Positions 9,792 to 19,729 of a DNA stretch of 64,000 bases are shown here, in pieces (positions within the stretch are counted from its first letter, which is position 1; every line of letters starts with the position of its first letter). Source of the stretch: Zygaena filipendulae (taxonomy: Eukaryota > Arthropoda > Insecta > Lepidoptera > Zygaenidae); assembly GCA_907165275.2 (NCBI GenBank), contig OU015670.1, positions 2,011,501-2,075,500 of the forward strand, written 5' to 3'. The notes beneath the pieces are model-generated. The model was not told the DNA's origin. It saw nothing but the letters and a program-made list of their open reading frames with translations, and ran no database searches. The position numbers and the translations under genes were made by a program.

Positions 9792-12444
9792 GCGCACGCA
9801 CACACACACACACACACCCGCACGCATGCACTCAAACACGGGGACACACATATTAAAAAAAACTATCGAACTACATACATAGGGCAGCCTGTGTGCACAC
9901 GTGCAAGATGCGCGTGCGGCGGAGAGAGAGATGCACATTCAAGTTGATATTTTCCGACACACACACACACACACACACAGCAGCGACAGTCTGCGCTACT
10001 ATAGCCTCTAGGCTAGCCACTGCATCGTGGCGGGGCGCGGGGAGGCATGCGACCGTGGGGGGCGGGGAGTGTCGCTTCTTTGGGAAGGGGATTTAGCCGG
10101 TGTTCCCAAGGTGGAGTTCCATATCATAATTTTTATGGCATGGACCACACAACAGTCGTTGGTAACCTGAAATCTATCGTTTTACGTAACCCATAAAATA
10201 CGTCCTTTAAAATTTTCGTAACTCAACTACGTACACATCATTACAACATCCGTGACATGTGCTTACTGCGTTTCTAGGAATGGACGATGTTCGTCGCCCG
10301 CTCTGGGCTAGTGCAGTTCCCCGAGGAGCCGAGCAAGTACGCGCGTGCGCTGCAGCGGCACAAGGAGAAGCAGCGGGAGACTCGCAAGCAGTTGGAGGTG
10401 AGGAGACGGGGAGAGTATTTTCGTATTTAGTTAGGTACCTCCTCCTCGCTCATGTGTGCCGGGTAGCAGCTGCTGTGTCGCGCGACTACTAGGCGGCCAG
10501 GACGCAGAGGTGGTAGCAGCACGTGCACGCTCCATCCGGGGGGTGTCGCCTCCTCGCTCATGTGTGCCGGGTAGCAGCCGCGCTGTGTCGCGCGACTACC
10601 AGGCGGCCAGGACGCAGAGGTGGTAGCAGCACGTGCACGCTCAATCCGGGGGGTGTCGCCTCCTCGCTCATGTGTGCCGGGTAGCAGCCGCGCTGTGTCG
10701 CGCGACTACCAGGCGGCCAGGACGCAGAGGTGGTAGCAGCACGTGCACGCTCCATCCGGGGGGTGTCGCCTCCTCGCTCATGTGTGCCGGGTAGCAGCCG
10801 CGCTGTGTCGCGCGACTACCAGGCGGCCAGGACGCAGAGGTGGTAGCAGCACGTGCACGCTCAATCCGGGGGGTGTCGCCTCCTCGCTCATGTGTGCCGG
10901 GTAGCAGCCGCGCTGTGTCGCGCGACTACCAGGCGGCCAGGACGCAGAGGTGGTAGCAGCACGTGCACGCTCCATCCGGGGGGTGTCGCATCCTCGCTCA
11001 TGTGTGCCGCGCTGTGTCGCGCGACTACCAGGCGGCCAGGATGCCGAGAAGGCTTCTGAAACTATCTCTGTCTCCCTCAGGATCGCTTGGCGGCCCTGCA
11101 CGCGGAGGCGAGACGACAGATGCTGTTGCATCGGCCGTGGCGCTGCGTCGAGGGTGATTTCGCGGAGTTCATAGCGCCTCATCCCAACAACGTGAGTGTA
11201 CCAGGAGGGGAGGATTATTGCATATCACATTACAAAGCACATTACAAAGTCACTAACAAAATCGGAAACTTAACGTAATTTTTCCGTCGTTATAATACGA
11301 CTCTTGAACGCCATCAAGTTACTTTTATTTCGAAATGAAACTGTATTGTAAAGTACATGGGTCCACTGATCGTACAATGTCATTCGATTGATGTTGTGGT
11401 ATGGTCCTTCGAGCCGGATCCTCACGGTCTGTTGTGGTCGCAGAACGCCAAGGCGCTGGACATCGGCACCATCCGCTACCCGGCGCCGCTGGACTCAGCC
11501 GCGCGCGCCGACGACACCATATACGTGACGCCCGCGCAGCTCGCCAAGTGAGTACTTCGCCCCCCCCCCCCCCCTCCCCCCCTCCCCCCAAAATCCCTTT
11601 AGGTTCATAGCGATGACAGCTCAGTGGTTGGTGCGTTCGGACCAACGCCGCAAGGCGTAGGTTCAAACCCTAACAATGAGCTTGAGCAGTCGGTGAAGGA
11701 AAACATCGTGAGGAAACCATAGCACTTTTTTTTTAATCTCAGTTTTTGTTTATTTGACATGCTTTTTGTTTGAAATGTTAATTTAACATCTAAAGATTAG
11801 ACATCGTCTATATTTTATTTAAATAATCATACACACTTATTTTGACATTTACCAGTATTATATTGACATTTAATTTTATGTACATGTTCTTGACGATCAC
11901 GTTATCCTTTAACATATTATGCAATGTAATTTTGAATTTGATTATGTGAAATAAATGAATCTAGTCTTTCTAAATCTAGGGCACCTTCTCGTGCCCGGAT
12001 GGCTGTCTACCACTTTCGAGTGTGTGCTCCGACAGCTTCACTTGAAAGTCTACGAGTTCCCAAGCTAGGTGTGTTTACAATCTTCGACCACGCTCACTTA
12101 TTATAAACATCCGGCGAGCGCCTAAACTGTTCACAAAAAAGGTCCTATTCTCGAAGTCTCAGTCAGTTCATTTCGTCTATTTCCCTGAACGTCCACTTCG
12201 CTGAACGTCCTTGAATATATATTCAATGTACAGAATACTTTTTGTATGTTCGTATATTCGCATGTAAGTGATTATATATTAATCTTTTGAGGATAACAAA
12301 GATTCTTAAACCCAATTTCCTGACTGCACGGAAGTTAGAGCCCTCCTTGACGTTGACAGGATACGGGAGATCGTCTCCGAGCTGAAGTCGGACGAGGTGC
12401 AGCTGGAGTTGAGGTCGCTCGAGGACACCGTCTGCGCGGCGTAG
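149..12444 (+). CDS. DCTN1 (Glued): Dynactin subunit 1 (p150-Glued), C-terminal part, 10 exons
   Basis: Coding exons are 149-288, 976-1100, 2586-2627, 5389-5430, 6541-6625, 9342-9504, 10278-10397, 11081-11191, 11444-11547 and 12360-12444. All use AG/GT borders, phases match at each junction, and the sum is 1,017 nt (338 aa plus TAG). The first exon is open at its 5' side, so the N-terminal CAP-Gly and first coiled coil lie outside the window. p150 is the large dynactin subunit that links cytoplasmic dynein and cargo to microtubules. Recognition rests on the end of a long Ala/Arg/Glu/Leu-rich coiled coil ([20 protein letters not shown]), then a short Pro/Ala linker, a second coil ([33 protein letters not shown]) and a C-terminal block ([20 protein letters not shown]), in the order known for p150 of animals. 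Exons are GC-rich while introns are AT-rich or microsatellite. AATAAA at 12578-12583 is a likely poly(A) signal. Family call is near certain; exact ends of the two 42-nt exons are less so. Confidence 0.93.
289..975. repeat. CA/ACGC microsatellite intron with 307-bp tandem duplication
   Basis: Almost the whole intron is (CA)n, (ACGC)n and (AGGC ACGC)n. A complex block starting AGACCGATCATCACACACGC at 331 recurs at 638 (offset 307 bp), including the same non-repetitive stretch with CATACGTATGCACGCGCTCA. Long ORFs read through here on both strands are repeat artefacts. Confidence 0.95.
1101..2585. other. p150 intron: AT-rich, one MITE
   Basis: No coding signal. It holds a C-run (1149-1160), AT-rich unique sequence and the GGAC-type MITE at 1905-2140. 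On the far side of micro-exon a, near 2790-2830, a short LINE-like tail (CCTCCTCCTTTTTGGAAGTC) starts the next intron. Confidence 0.8.
1905..2140 (+). mobile_element. GGAC-type MITE copy A, TSD ACTT
   Basis: A 236-bp element with long terminal inverted repeats: GGACGCAGATAAGCAATAAC at the left and GTGTGGGTTAACACACTATTGC...ATGTCC at the right. The direct repeat ACTT flanks both sides (1901-1904 and 2141-2144), giving a 4-bp target site duplication. Internal sequence is AT-rich with no ORF. The superfamily is not assigned. Confidence 0.88.
2586..2627 (+). CDS. Dynactin p150 42-nt micro-exon a
   Basis: A 42-nt phase 1-1 exon inside the p150 gene, encoding a Pro/Ala/Ser linker ([13 protein letters not shown]). 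It is preceded by a GCG-rich acceptor ending CGCAG and followed by GTAAG. Because length and both phases equal those of the next micro-exon, either can be skipped without a frameshift. Known p150 genes also splice short exons in the linker between coiled coils. Confidence 0.75.
3153..4147. mobile_element. Foldback element with 448-bp arms
   Basis: Left arm 3153-3600 (GATCCCGCTATACAACGACC...) and right arm 3700-4147 are near-perfect reverse complements of equal length, separated by a 99-bp spacer. Flanks read CTAA on the left and CTAT on the right; no clear target duplication. It lies in the p150 intron between the two micro-exons in transcribed orientation, so the pre-mRNA can form a very long hairpin. 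No transposase is seen. Confidence 0.9.
4574..4755 (-). mobile_element. Helitron-like fragment (CTAG-end family)
   Basis: Degenerate reverse copy beginning CTAGCTGTTCCCG and containing GAGTTCCCGTGGGAATTCCG and the TTTATAATAT start side. The same family is best preserved at 44732-44929. Confidence 0.6.
4775..5089 (-). mobile_element. CRE-core MITE, GGCTAG-end subfamily, TSD TA
   Basis: Terminal repeats GGCTAGTTTCC / GGAAACTAGCC, flanked by TA on both sides. The interior is shared with the GGGATG-end subfamily: AGTCCGTC/GACGGACT borders and TGACGTCA sites. A matching 3' end recurs at 48421-48430. Confidence 0.82.
5389..5430 (+). CDS. Dynactin p150 42-nt micro-exon b
   Basis: Second 42-nt phase 1-1 exon, encoding [14 protein letters not shown]. 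Acceptor CTCTATAG, donor GTAAGA. It is too short to stand out as an ORF, but it keeps the frame between the exons at 2586 and 6541. It is a candidate cassette exon. The main doubt is the weak polypyrimidine tract. Confidence 0.7.
5431..6540. other. p150 intron, unique AT-rich DNA
   Basis: I see no coding exon, RNA gene or strong repeat here. A degraded Helitron-like piece (about 5120-5290) lies just upstream of micro-exon b. Confidence 0.7.
6646..6971 (+). mobile_element. CRE-core MITE (GGGATG end)
   Basis: Starts GGGATGTTGACTAC, ends GTCAACATGCCCAT, with internal GTGACGTCAC twice and AGTCCGTCAGTTA / ACAAGACGGACTA borders. It begins 20 bp after a p150 exon. Flanks no longer show a clean TA duplication. 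Confidence 0.8.
6990..7285 (+). mobile_element. CRE-core MITE, second copy in tandem
   Basis: A second copy of the same core starting GACAATCAAAATTCTAATTA, with two TGACGTCA sites and GACGGACTAAAA at its end. It sits 20 bp after the first copy and has different terminal sequence, so it is probably an independent insertion. Confidence 0.75.
7540..8850. repeat. Dispersed motif block, three direct then three inverted copies
   Basis: The motif ACTCGAGCGCGTCAGAT (with variants) occurs at about 7577, 7709 and 7847 after an A-rich run, and its reverse complement (ATCTGACGCGCTCGAGTATT) at about 8685, 8555 (degenerate) and 8821. Units are spaced about 110-170 bp. The whole has an inverted, opposed layout around 8.0-8.4 kb. 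I do not recognise the element and see no long ORF. Confidence 0.6.
9003..9290 (-). mobile_element. CRE-core MITE, diverged reverse copy
   Basis: Contains GTGACGTCACGT, ATGACGTCAC, TACGTGTCCATCATT and GACGGTCTAAATAGAATTTT in the reverse order of the family. It ends about 50 bp before a p150 exon. Confidence 0.65.
9505..10277. repeat. CA/ACGC microsatellite intron of p150
   Basis: From 9511 to about 9835 the intron is (CA)n with CG and TA variants, then unique sequence with a further (AC)n at 9957-9979. The remainder has no coding signal. Long ORFs here encode only His-Thr-Arg or Cys-Val-Arg repeats. Confidence 0.92.
10443..11040 (+). repeat. 110-bp minisatellite, five and a half units
   Basis: Units begin TCCTCGCTCATGTGTGCCGG at 10443, 10551, 10661, 10771, 10881 and 10991 (last truncated). 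The period is 110 bp, 108 in the first. Units alternate TCCATCCGG and TCAATCCGG at the same position, so the newest repeat step is a 220-bp doublet. It lies wholly in a p150 intron (10398-11080). Confidence 0.95.
11548..12359. other. Last p150 intron with SINE
   Basis: Starts with a C-rich run (11560-11590), then a tRNA-derived SINE (11605-11720), then AT-rich DNA. No missing exon is needed for frame continuity. Confidence 0.75.
11605..11720 (+). mobile_element. tRNA-derived SINE
   Basis: Pol III A-box-like GACAGCTCAGTGGTTGGTGC and B-box-like GGTTCAAACCC at normal tRNA spacing, followed by the GGTGAAGGAAAACATCGTGA segment that follows the tRNA head in many insect SINEs. Intronic and probably inactive. 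Confidence 0.75.
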
Positions 12445-12577
12445 GAGTGCGAGACGTTCTCCCTCGGGCACACACGGCGATATTGTTTGGCTCTTACAGT
12501 AGCGCTTAAAAAAACATAGTTATCTTCCAAGATTTTCCATTTGAAAAGAGAAATTGATGGCACCTTTAGCGGTTTCT

Positions 12578-12583
12578 AATAAA
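12578..12583 (+). terminator. Poly(A) signal of p150/Glued
   Basis: AATAAA 134 nt after the p150 stop codon, in AT-rich sequence. It is the first canonical hexamer downstream. Confidence 0.55.
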
Positions 12584-12664
12584 CTCTTTTATATTATGTC
12601 GCTGATAGCAACATAAATTAATAATACTGGAGAACTATCATGAAAAAAATATTTTATTTACGTA

Positions 12665-12826
12665 CTAGCTGTTCCTCGCGGTTTCACCCTCGCAAATTTC
12701 GCAGTTCCCGCGGGAATTCCGGGACTGAAAGTACCCTATGTCCTTCTCTGTACTCCTGACAATGTGTCTGAAAAATTTCATGATGATCGGTTATAAATAA
12801 ACTCACATTTGCATTTGTAAGGAGTA
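12665..12826 (-). mobile_element. Helitron-like element, reverse copy
   Basis: Reads CTAGCTGTTCCTCGCGGTTT, then the GCGGGAATTCCGGG and CCCTATGTCCTTCTCTGTA blocks, and ends near ACTCACATTTGCATTTGTAA. Lacks coding capacity. Confidence 0.75.
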
Positions 12827-12926
12827 CCATATCGATTTCTTGTCAAATGCGATATCTTAGATTTTTTTATAGCGAGTGACGTTAGTGTTCAGGTCTTGAG
12901 AGTGTTTAAACAAAAGCACCCAAATA

Positions 12927-13253
12927 GGGATGTGGACTACTTTTGAAAATCAAAATTCTAATTAGTCCGTCAGTTAGAAAATAAAAAAACAATAGACACG
13001 TATTTTTTGCTTTTTCAAATAATTTAAAATATACAGAGATAAAGTGCATTAAAGCTTAGGGTGAGTGGGTCATGACGTCACTAACCGATAAAACCGCCAT
13101 ACAAACTGTCAGAATAGTGACGTCACGCGAAATTACAACTCAATATATCGCCGTTATTTTATGATTACGTTAAAAAAAGAAAAAATACGTGTCTAATATT
13201 TTTTAATAATCTACAAGACGGAGTAAAAAATAAAAATTAGTCCACATGCCCAT
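12927..13253 (+). mobile_element. CRE-core MITE, intact, TSD TA
   Basis: A 327-bp copy from GGGATGTGGACTAC to GTCCACATGCCCAT, flanked by TA at 12925-12926 and 13254-13255. Two CRE-like sites: ATGACGTCAC and GTGACGTCACGCG. TA duplication is the habit of Tc1/mariner transposases, which supports a mariner-mobilised MITE. Confidence 0.88.
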
Positions 13254-13551
13254 TACCCGATCACGGGCAGCTCTGACGGCAAGACACTTCTAAGCAATTT
13301 ACGACACTTAAAAAAAAATAACTTTCAAATAACATACTAATGCTAAATTGCTGCAGAATTGTTTTAAAAAAATTGCCCGTTTACTACCGCCCTTATAAAG
13401 GTAGGTAGTTGAATCAAGCAGTGATTGTCTCTCTCCCTTACTTTGTAAGGGTTGGAGCTAGACAGCTAGTGAGGAATGATGTATTGTATTAAATAAGTTT
13501 AATTTACTTGCTTAGTATAATATCTATTTATTCAGTATTATGGACAACAGA

Positions 13552-13776
13552 TAAGCAACAGTGTGTTAACCCACACTGGAGAAATTTTGAGTAAATCGTG
13601 TTTTAAAATTATAGCGCCATTTTCTGTCAACATTTTTTATGTTCAATATTTAGTTACATACTTAAACAATGTAATAAGGTAAACACATAGTTAAAAAACG
13701 TTCCCTAACTCTCAATAAATCGTTCTGAATAGGTAACTTAATTTTGTGGATTAACATGTTATTGCTTATCTGCGTC
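13552..13776 (-). mobile_element. GGAC-type MITE copy B
   Basis: Ends GGACAACAGATAAGCAACAG and ATGTTATTGCTTATCTGCGTC. Interior matches copy A in reverse (CTCAATAAATCGTTCTGAAT). No clean 4-bp flanking duplication is visible. Confidence 0.8.
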
Positions 13777-16165
13777 AATTTATTGATAGCTTTGTTTACA
13801 GGGTGTAGAGGTTAAACGAGGGGTATATTGAAAGACAAATGTATAAAAGACATATAATTATTGTAACCTAAAACGCAGAGCTTAAAAAACAGACTCGCCG
13901 GCAGATCTTAGCTTGTTCAATGTCTCATTCTTTTGTATTGTAGCCGATGTGTCGACAAATCATAATATGTAAAGGTCATTCACCTGCGGCACTCTCAGTG
14001 TTTTATCAGTTCTTTATTACACAGAAAAATAAACAATACAGACAAAAGAAAAAGTACATAATATTAACTCCAAAAAAGCCGTTATGATGATTTCTTTGTC
14101 TAAAACATGAATTTTCGAGTGCTTGAACGTGTCTCTCGTTTAAAACTACATCGTGTGTATTAATGTAAATTTTAATAATTTATTTAATTAAAAACAAATT
14201 GCATGCGATGAATCTCTCCATCGATCCTAATAAATCCAATATCATCGCTTCTTACCGTAAAGGTCGGTTCACACCAAACGGAAAATGAATGGAGAAGTGG
14301 GTAAACTTCGCCATAGTTTAGCGCGCTTCACTTAAAAGGCCAGGTGTCGCGGGTTTACACAAAACAATTTTGTGGTCGTCAGACTCTATTATCTTATATG
14401 TATATATTTGCAAAACTAGTATATGTATATTGAGCACTAACTGTTCCTTACGGTTTACTAGCGTTAATTTCTGAGTTGCCGCACGAATTTCAGGTTAAAA
14501 AGCACCCTATGTCCTTTTATGTAACTCTGACAACGTATATGCAAAGTTTCATGGTGATAGGTCAAGTAGCTGAAGCGTGGAAAGGTAACAAACAGGCAGA
14601 GTTGCTTTCGCATACTGTGTGGTAATGACATGTCCAATTATTCCATTCAATTATAAATAATATTATGTAGTATTTGTAACAATTTGTTATTATCACTTGT
14701 AAATTGTTTGAAATTTTTAATTAGTTCGCTCGTGACGTTAGATGTCTGCATAGCATTTTGTACTTAATAACGATGCTAATACAGTTCTTTATAACTATAT
14801 AGGTACTAAAAGTGCGCGAGTTTTCCCGATTGGTCTGAACTGATTCGCAGGAGTCAAATATTCATTCTTAATGTATAAGAAATAACTGCATATAAATATA
14901 TTGTACTTATGTTATGGATATTACAAAAATAAATTGCTATTTATTAAAAAAAAGTTGTTTATTTGATATATAATATATACATTATATCATACCTACTGTA
15001 TCTACTCCTCTTCAAATGTACTAAATAATAATAATAATAAATTTATCTAGAATCTAGATAAATAAGCCCATATTTATCTAGATTCTAGTATAATATGTAA
15101 AAAAAAGAAGAAACTGGCTGACTATCTGATTATGTTAAGAACATTGAAATTTAGCATGGTTTCCTTAATATACATATAGCGAATAGGAAGGGAGCTCCGG
15201 AAGGGTTTTCCATAATTCGGCCCTTAACCCTTTCATGTTTTGGTAGCCTTAACCTCCAGCGCCACTCGTTTTTTCTCCTAGTGTTGGGAATGCTTAAAAA
15301 AAAATTAAATCTAATAAATATAAAACTACAGGGACTGCGTGTGTGTCTACTATAAGTATACACGTACTCTGAGTTGTAGACTTTAATTAATTAAAAAAAT
15401 AAATAAAATTGCAGTGGTTTGTTAGTAACGGAATATTACGTGTCTGACGCCAGGAGCACGTCTTTCGTAGATCGTCATATTACGGAGCGAAAGCGATAAC
15501 GGTTTGTTTTATGTAAGCGATACAAACAAACTCACATTCGCATATTTTATAACATTAGGATGTATACAGGGTGTCAGAAAACCTCCGACATATCCGAAAC
15601 TATGATATCCCGTACACCAGTACGAACATTTTAGACGTGGAAATTCAGCTGGGAAATCAACGGTTTTCAAGATATTAAGCCTCAAAGTTTTGTAAATTCT
15701 GTTCTACTTATTGCATACTTTTGTAGTTTATCACGTGACCAATATATTGTTTCTAAAGTAACTTGATAGTTATTGTGTGGGTAGTTATATTGTGGTGTAG
15801 ATTTGCGAGTACATTGCGCGCTGTAATAATTTTTTTTTTAACCTAAAAATAAAATTACATTTCCCAACAATATTTTTACTGCAGATAACTTCAATTATTA
15901 TTTTATATGGATTCCTAGTGGTTATGTATAGATTTGCAAACTAATGTCAGCCTAATTAACGACAAGACTTCTCTTTGATCGCGCGACTGCCCACTGTCCA
16001 CCTGTTCATCTATCCCCTGTAATCTAACGTAAGCGGACTTAAGTGTACTTCCATGACGTTAATTATCTACCCTTCTCAATTATGCCGTATGCGTGGATGC
16101 TGGATGGCCATTAATTGGTTACGTAATTAGTGTATCAACTCTATGCTATGGTACCTTAGTACTTA
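13777..16165. other. Intergenic, AT-rich, little structure
   Basis: No gene recognised. Contains a Helitron-like fragment (14433-14610), a short imperfect hairpin with arms CTAGAATCTAGATAAATA (15048-15065 and 15071-15088), and one terminus of a TIR element (ACAGGGTGTCAGAAAACC) near 15567. Confidence 0.7.
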
Positions 16166-16398
16166 CCGCCGCACTCAGAGTCGACTTTAATGATTACTTA
16201 GTTAAGTATAGATTTTTAAAACAAAACTGCCGCAATCAGACAAGTTTAATAAATTAATGTTAATTGGCATTTAACTAAGTTACATCTCATTAAATGCCAA
16301 ATAACATTAATTTACTGAACGTCTCTGATTGCGGCAGTTTTGTTTTAAAAATCTATACTTAACTAAGTAATCATTAAAGTCGACTCTGAGTGCGGCGG
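16166..16398. mobile_element. Fully palindromic MITE copy 1, TSD TTA
   Basis: A 233-bp element that is one long inverted repeat: CCGCCGCACTCAGAGTCGAC ... GTCGACTCTGAGTGCGGCGG, with arms running almost to the centre. TTA flanks both ends (16163-16165, 16399-16401). A 3-bp TWA target is usual for PIF/Harbinger-type transposition; that assignment is inference. Confidence 0.88.
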
Positions 16399-17394
16399 TT
16401 AGTTACTTATGTAAATAGGTACCTACCTAGTCACTTAATAAAAAAACGAGTGCAGATTGAGAAGTGAAAACCTTCAGAAAACCGTAGTTTTTCAAAACTT
16501 CTGTTTTCAACCTGTAAAAAATATTGCATCATGTGAGGGTGAATAAAAATTTCTTTTATTATTTATTTATTCATATAAAAACTGCTAACGGCGGCACACA
16601 GAACCGTTTAAATAATTATTTAATTTTAAGTAAAGATTTTTAAAACAATCAAAATTTCTTGAAAAAGAAAGATTTCTATGTATACTTACTTATAACTGAC
16701 TAGCTGTCCCATGCGGTTTTATCCGTGCGATAATTTCGAAGGTCCAGCGGAATTGTTCCATACAAATTTTGCGCCCCTTTGTGTGACGGGGTGACCCCTT
16801 AGGTGTAGGTATGTAGAATTTCGGAAAATCCTTCCTCAGCTGACAGTCAATTCACTTCGTCAATTTTGGAGCCACTTAATACTTTCTGTTTCTAAATATT
16901 TTTTTATTGTACTGTTTGTGGTGTTCAATAAAGTGTTTTTCATTCATTCATTTCATTCATTCAATTCAATTTATGTAAATTCGCTCCGGCATCGATAAGG
17001 CTATCTCCACGGACCACGTACCTACTCCCCCATCGCGAAGGCTGATCAGATCGCGAGTTTGCGGGCATCTATAGGTACATATGGCTAGATCCTTATGCAT
17101 CCTTAATGATGCAGGAGCCAACGGTAAGATAGGTATATACATATGGCTACACCCTTAACGATGCAGGAGCCAGCGGTAAGGTTGAGTAGAACTCGAATAT
17201 ACCTACATTGTCTACCTATGCTTACCTACTCCACACTCCATAGTAGCGCGTCGTCGCACGAGAACCCCACGACAGCAGAGGAAGCACCGCCGCCCTCCTC
17301 CCGTAGCCGCGCACCGTTCAATTTAAATACCGAACATTCCAACTACCAGAGACGCATTTGAGGAGGCTATTGACTAACTTTCTTTTCTTAATAC
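16399..17394. other. Intergenic, no gene seen
   Basis: Holds a truncated Helitron-like end (16700-16765) and two short near-duplicates of CTTAA(T/C)GATGCAGGAGCCA around 17102 and 17154. The 72-codon ORF at 17143-17361 has no splice support or recognisable domain. Confidence 0.6.
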
Positions 17395-17705
17395 TATTTA
17401 GTTCGTCAGTTAGATAATAATAGACACATATCTACCTATATTTTGTTTTTCCAAATTAATGAAAATATACCTACTTGGTTAAAGCGCATTAAAATTTAGG
17501 AGTGGGGGCTCGTAAAGTCATAAGCAGGTAAAAACTGTACCTGCTTGTGACATCATGCGACATCTCGACTCAACGTATCTCCGTTATTTTTGTTTACGTA
17601 AATAGAACCTCCTCCTTTTTGAAAGGCGGTTAAAAAAGAAATACGTGTCTAATATTTTTTATGAATTTACCCTACAGGACGGACTAAAAACAAAAATTTT
17701 GTCAA
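17395..17705 (+). mobile_element. CRE-core MITE, diverged
   Basis: TTAGTTCGTCAGTTAGATAA at the left and ACAGGACGGACTAAAA at the right. It is interrupted near 17608 by AACCTCCTCCTTTTTGAAAG, a tail fragment also seen near 2795. Confidence 0.7.
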
Positions 17706-18020
17706 ATAAAAGAAGTTCAAGGAACTTCTTGCGTAGCAGTCACACCGACCGACCGCTAATAGGTATAATTTACGTATTCAATGCCTGTGCAAACGGGACA
17801 AAATTTATAACAATGGTAGCGAGAGTCCCCTTGAATCGCCCGCGCCGCGCGCCCCAGTTGTAAGTAGGTATTAGCTGAGCTTGTTGCAGGGATAATCGTG
17901 ATAATTTGTGATGTTATGAGCTACTGACAGTTAATGAGGGTACTTAATAAAAATATGAGTTTAAAACCTTGGAAGTCAGACTAGGTGCCACCCGCTTTAA
18001 AACATTACCTATATGGTACA

Positions 18021-18182
18021 CTAGCTACAGTTCCCCACAGTTTCACCCGCCACGATTTCAGAGTTCCCGTGTCAATTTCGGGATGAAAAGTACCCTATGC
18101 CACTCAGGACCGTTCAGTAGATCCAGAGATTACCCTTACACCCCCACTATATCTACTTCTTTATAATATTAGTAGGTATAGA
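18021..18182 (-). mobile_element. Helitron-like fragment
   Basis: Begins CTAGCTACAGTTCCCCACAG, then GAGTTCCCGTGTCAATTTCG and AAAAGTACCCTATG; ends TTATAATATTAGTAGG. Internal deletion relative to the full copy. Confidence 0.65.
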
Positions 18183-18680
18183 TATTAGTATCTATAGTAT
18201 TATACCTATTAGTTATCTGTGGTAATAGGGTCCGGTTCTTCCAAGTTCGCACAAATTAATAACGTCATGGCAATAAATAAGAAAGATAAAGAGTCAATGT
18301 GGCTCCATATAGCCCGTTGCGTTGCAGGTGGCCGCTCCACAGACCACACAGGGCTTCCCCTCCGCAAAACATATTGGTTTTCTTCACTGCAAAGCGACTT
18401 TTGACCACGTAGGTAGATAATAATTTATAGATGGGGTGTAAATTTACATGCATAATTTAATTAAGTAAATAGATAAGTACATCGATTGTTTTCAATGTTT
18501 TCTATAAAATTACTCACGTAGGAGGTATTATTATGTCTTTTCAAGAAGATCCACCGGTCGAGAAGAGGTGCCATCGCCGTTATTGTTTTACGACGCAAAA
18601 ATTGGTTTTATTGGCTTAAAAAAAGAGGATTATCTAATTCTATTTCTAATTAATTCATCCACATGAAGGTTTTACCTATA

Positions 18681-19015
18681 CAACGTGTTAATGAATTAAC
18701 TGAAAACTATAGAAAGTATAGTTTGCTCAGAATCAACTAGCGAATCGATCGCACTATGTTTTAATATAGGTTATATTTTTTCATTTTTACTAGCCCATAT
18801 CTAAATTATTTACAATACAATATTTGGCGCGTACGCCGCCCGCAGCAAAATAATTCGAACCGGTAGGCGCGGGCGTAGCGCTTGGAATTTCGTAGATAGG
18901 TTGAATAAATTTTAAAGTATTAATTTTTTCAACATAAAATATATTTTAATCATATTATTGATTATTTTTTTTAAATGGGGTGTTTTAGGTTTTCAGTTAA
19001 TTCATTAACACGTTG
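18681..19015 (+). mobile_element. CAACGTG-type MITE copy 1, TSD TA
   Basis: Terminal inverted repeats CAACGTGTTAATGAATTAAC / GTTAATTCATTAACACGTTG, flanked by TA at 18679-18680 and 19016-19017. The interior carries a GC-rich patch (about 18828-18890). The uninterrupted TTTAATATAGGTTAT inside gives the empty site for the Helitron at 25526. Confidence 0.88.
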
Positions 19016-19330
19016 TATAAGTACGTAATATTGTTGGAATTGCACAGTAGGTAGGTACCCATGCTATAGGTATTATCTAAGCGTTCTCAACGCTAGAATA
19101 TCTTGCGTGTGATCTGGAGGTAGTGGCCAAGTTTTTATAGCCTTAACTTATTAGAGCTATAAAAACGTGAAGGGTGAAAGGGTTAAAATCGGTTCAGTAA
19201 GTAGTTCCACAGATTAATAGTAAACTTTCAAATTTACCGATTTCGAAAAATACAAACTTCAGTGTAAGTAGTTAAAAAAGAGTAGGTAGATAGAGAAACT
19301 TCAACTCTTTTTATTTTATCAAATTTACTG

Positions 19331-19715
19331 CTAGCTGTTCCCGCGGTTTCACTCGCGTTAATTTCGGAGTTCCCGCAGCATGGATTGTAGGATGATAGTA
19401 ACCTTTGTCCTTCTCTGTATCCCTGACAACGTATATGCCAAATTTCATGATGATCGGTTGAGTAGATAAGGCGTGAAGGCATAACGAAGTAGGTAGGTAA
19501 TTTTCCTGCATTTCCAACAATTACTCCAACCAATTTACACAAAACCTTGACAAATTATATATCTTCCTATATAATTGGTCAAGTATACCTTCCTCATGAA
19601 TCACTCTAACAATTGGTGAAAACCGCATGAAAATCCGTTCAGTCGTTTTGAGCTTATCGCGAACAGACAGACATACAGACGCGGCGGAGGACTTTGTTTT
19701 AATACCAATGTAGTG
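19331..19715 (-). mobile_element. Two Helitron-like fragments
   Basis: 19331-19505 is a reverse copy (CTAGCTGTTCCCGCGGTTTC ... GATGATCGGTTGAGTAGATA). 19550-19715 is the related variant with ATGAAAATCCGTTCAGTCG and GCGAACAGACAGACATACAG. Confidence 0.65.
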
Positions 19716-19729
19716 ATTCACTCTAAATT

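Noticed and set aside
9183..9947. Long ORFs over the second CA-rich intron
   Set aside because: Microsatellite translation; the dynactin exon 9342-9504 is read in another frame with proper splice sites.
10443..11040. CRISPR-like array of regular repeats
   Set aside because: Repeats are contiguous 110-bp units without unique spacers, in a eukaryotic intron.
10259..11182. Repetitive ORFs across the minisatellite
   Set aside because: 110-bp tandem units translated; no splice or homology support beyond the two flanking dynactin exons.
12000..12110. Possible extra dynactin exon in the last intron (GC-richer patch)
   Set aside because: No donor follows in frame, and the flanking exons already join in phase without it.
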